Below, one piece after another: positions 5,316 through 6,326 of a stretch of DNA of 6,326 bases. The stretch lies in NCBI GenBank assembly GCA_903958915.1, contig CAJBVC010000442.1, positions 1 to 6,326 on the forward strand, given 5' to 3'. Source of the stretch: an uncultured beta proteobacterium (GTDB lineage: Bacteria; Pseudomonadota; Gammaproteobacteria; Burkholderiales; Burkholderiaceae_C). The first letter of the stretch is position 1, and each line of letters begins with the position of its first letter. The notes under the pieces were generated by a model. The model was not told where the DNA came from. It was given only the letters and a program-made list of their open reading frames with translations, and made no database searches. A program made the position numbers and the translations under genes.

Positions 5316-5978
5316 TTGAATATTGTTCGAGTATGGGATTTACCCACACGCCTTTTCCATTGGTGTCTGGTGGCGTGTTTTGTTGGATTGGTGATTACAG
5401 GCGAAATTGCCGGCGACGCGATGGTCTGGCACTTCCGGCTGGGTTACACGGTTTTGAGTCTGCTGGCTTTTCGCCTCCTCTGGGGTGTTGTCGGTGGACG
5501 CTGGTCGCGCTTTGTGACCTTTGTAAAAGGCCCGACGACCGTGCTGCAGTACCTCAAAGGCAATGCTTCGCCCGAGCATTCGGTTGGGCACAATCCGATG
5601 GGTGCCCTGTCTGTCCTGGGGCTATTGTTTTTTGCCTTGGTGCAGGTGGGCACGGGCCTGTTTAGCGACGACGAGATAGCATCTTCGGGTCCATTGGCCA
5701 AAATGGTGTCGGGCGACTGGGTGAGCTTGGCGACGAACTACCATACCGAAGTGGGTAAAGTGATTCTGATCGTGTTGGTGCTGTTGCATGTGGGCGCCAT
5801 TGTGTTTTACCGGGTGCGCAAGGGTGAAAATCTCGTCGCGCCCATGCTGCATGGCGACAAGGATTTGACACAGGCATTTCCATCTTCACGCGACGACGCT
5901 GTTTCACGCACTGTCGGAGCGATTGTGTTTGCCGTGTGCGCCCTGGCCGTGGCGTGGCTGGTGAAGTGGGCCGGTTGA
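5316..5978 (+). CDS. Cytochrome b561-type membrane haem protein
   Basis: Integral inner-membrane b-type cytochrome (Ni/Fe-hydrogenase cytochrome b / b561 family) of 220 residues, expected to pass electrons between the quinone pool and a periplasmic partner. Haem-ligand candidates are His15 (PTRLFHW), His39 (MVWHFRLGY), His143 (NYHTEVGK) and His158 (LLHVG), the usual two pairs. Hydrophobic segments lie at about 13-31, 40-60, 95-115 and 146-166, with a fifth at 199-218 near the C-terminus. [10 protein letters not shown] (88-97) is a conserved loop of such proteins. I chose TTG 5316: GGAGA at 5305-5309 is well spaced, and the protein then begins [16 protein letters not shown], the standard family start. 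GTG 5286 would add ten residues and has its SD only 2 bases away. The gene is divergent from cytochrome c' and overlaps the GNAT gene by one base. Confidence 0.92.
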   Translation: MNIVRVWDLPTRLFHWCLVACFVGLVITGEIAGDAMVWHFRLGYTVLSLLAFRLLWGVVGGRWSRFVTFVKGPTTVLQYLKGNASPEHSVGHNPMGALSVLGLLFFALVQVGTGLFSDDEIASSGPLAKMVSGDWVSLATNYHTEVGKVILIVLVLLHVGAIVFYRVRKGENLVAPMLHGDKDLTQAFPSSRDDAVSRTVGAIVFAVCALAVAWLVKWAG

Positions 5979-6326
5979 TGTCTGCAACTGCGCCAGCAGC
6001 GCTTGCCAGCCGTACCGTTTGCCTGACAGCCCCGGCAACATTGGCAGACATGGATGGATTGCGCGAACTGTTCAAGAACTACGCCCATTCGCTGGCAGTC
6101 GACCTGTGTTTCCAGAATTTTGAGGAAGAACTGCGCAGCCTGCCAGGAGAGTACGCCTCGCCGCGCGGCGCGCTATTGCTTGCCACGGTGGATGGGGAAT
6201 ATGCTGGATGCTGCGCCTTGCGCGCACTCGATGGCGTGGACTACCCCAATGCCTGCGAAATGAAGCGCCTCTATGTAAGCCCGGCCTTTCGCGGACTGGG
6301 GATTGGCCGGCAACTGGCCGAAGCAA
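5978..6326 (+). CDS. GNAT-family N-acetyltransferase, N-terminal part (runs off right edge)
   Basis: An open frame runs from ATG 5978 for 116 codons to the window edge. It matches the GNAT fold: [19 protein letters not shown] (64-82) forms the central strands, and [20 protein letters not shown] (93-112) is motif A, whose R-G-L-G-I-G loop binds the acetyl-CoA pyrophosphate. The catalytic C-terminal part is missing. The acceptor substrate cannot be told. The first 25 residues are Ala/Thr-rich and ATG 6050 is a possible internal start, but ATG 5978 overlaps the stop of the b561 gene (TGATG), which supports coupled translation and a shared transcript. The link to the cytochrome may be no more than operon position. 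Confidence 0.9.
   Translation, partial: MSATAPAALASRTVCLTAPATLADMDGLRELFKNYAHSLAVDLCFQNFEEELRSLPGEYASPRGALLLATVDGEYAGCCALRALDGVDYPNACEMKRLYVSPAFRGLGIGRQLAEA

Noticed and set aside
5246..5665. Plus-strand frame of 139 codons overlapping the start of cytochrome b561
   Set aside because: It is in a different frame from the haem-ligand-bearing protein and has no domain resemblance.

Overview
The window looks like chromosomal DNA of a high-GC betaproteobacterium, most likely a member of the Comamonadaceae or a close Burkholderiales relative. This rests on three things: a permease-free ptsM-ptsH-ptsI cluster of the kind known from Cupriavidus and related genera; a cytochrome c' whose mature protein closely resembles the Alcaligenes/Achromobacter form; and a GC-rich intergenic repeat of a type I associate with Comamonadaceae. 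No mobile element, CRISPR array, tRNA or rRNA is visible. Most of the window is conserved housekeeping or regulatory sequence rather than an accessory island.

Layout on the minus strand, in transcription order from the right: cytochrome c' (5146 to 4694) ends in a strong intrinsic terminator (4656 to 4614). An MFS transporter follows (about 4581 to 3346). Twenty bases further on come the PTS genes: a mannose-family EIIA (ptsM, 3325 to 2879), HPr (ptsH, 2910 to 2641, overlapping ptsM by 32 bases) and enzyme I (ptsI, GTG start 2502 to 721). The ptsH-ptsI gap of 138 bases holds two identical 36-base repeats and a GC-rich hairpin. After ptsI comes a short gap with a possible hairpin and a possible promoter. 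A small winged-helix protein (593 to 207) then leads directly, after 3 bases, into an unrecognised gene that runs off the left edge.

On the plus strand, a cytochrome b561-type membrane protein (probable TTG start at 5316, to 5978) is divergent from cytochrome c'. It overlaps by one base a GNAT acetyltransferase that runs off the right edge.

How the parts fit together: enzyme I takes phosphate from PEP and passes it to HPr His15 and then to EIIA His10. No EIIB, EIIC or EIID gene follows, so this phosphorelay probably serves regulation rather than sugar import. HPr also carries Ser46 in a context suited to HPr kinase. Cytochrome c' (periplasmic, NO/CO-binding) and the b-type cytochrome share one divergent control region and may form a small redox or NO-tolerance pair. 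I did not find a clearly new multi-gene system. The points most worth a second look are the repeat that supplies the apparent ptsI ribosome-binding site, the dual-coded His-rich tail of EIIA, and the Lys at the proximal haem-pocket position of cytochrome c'.
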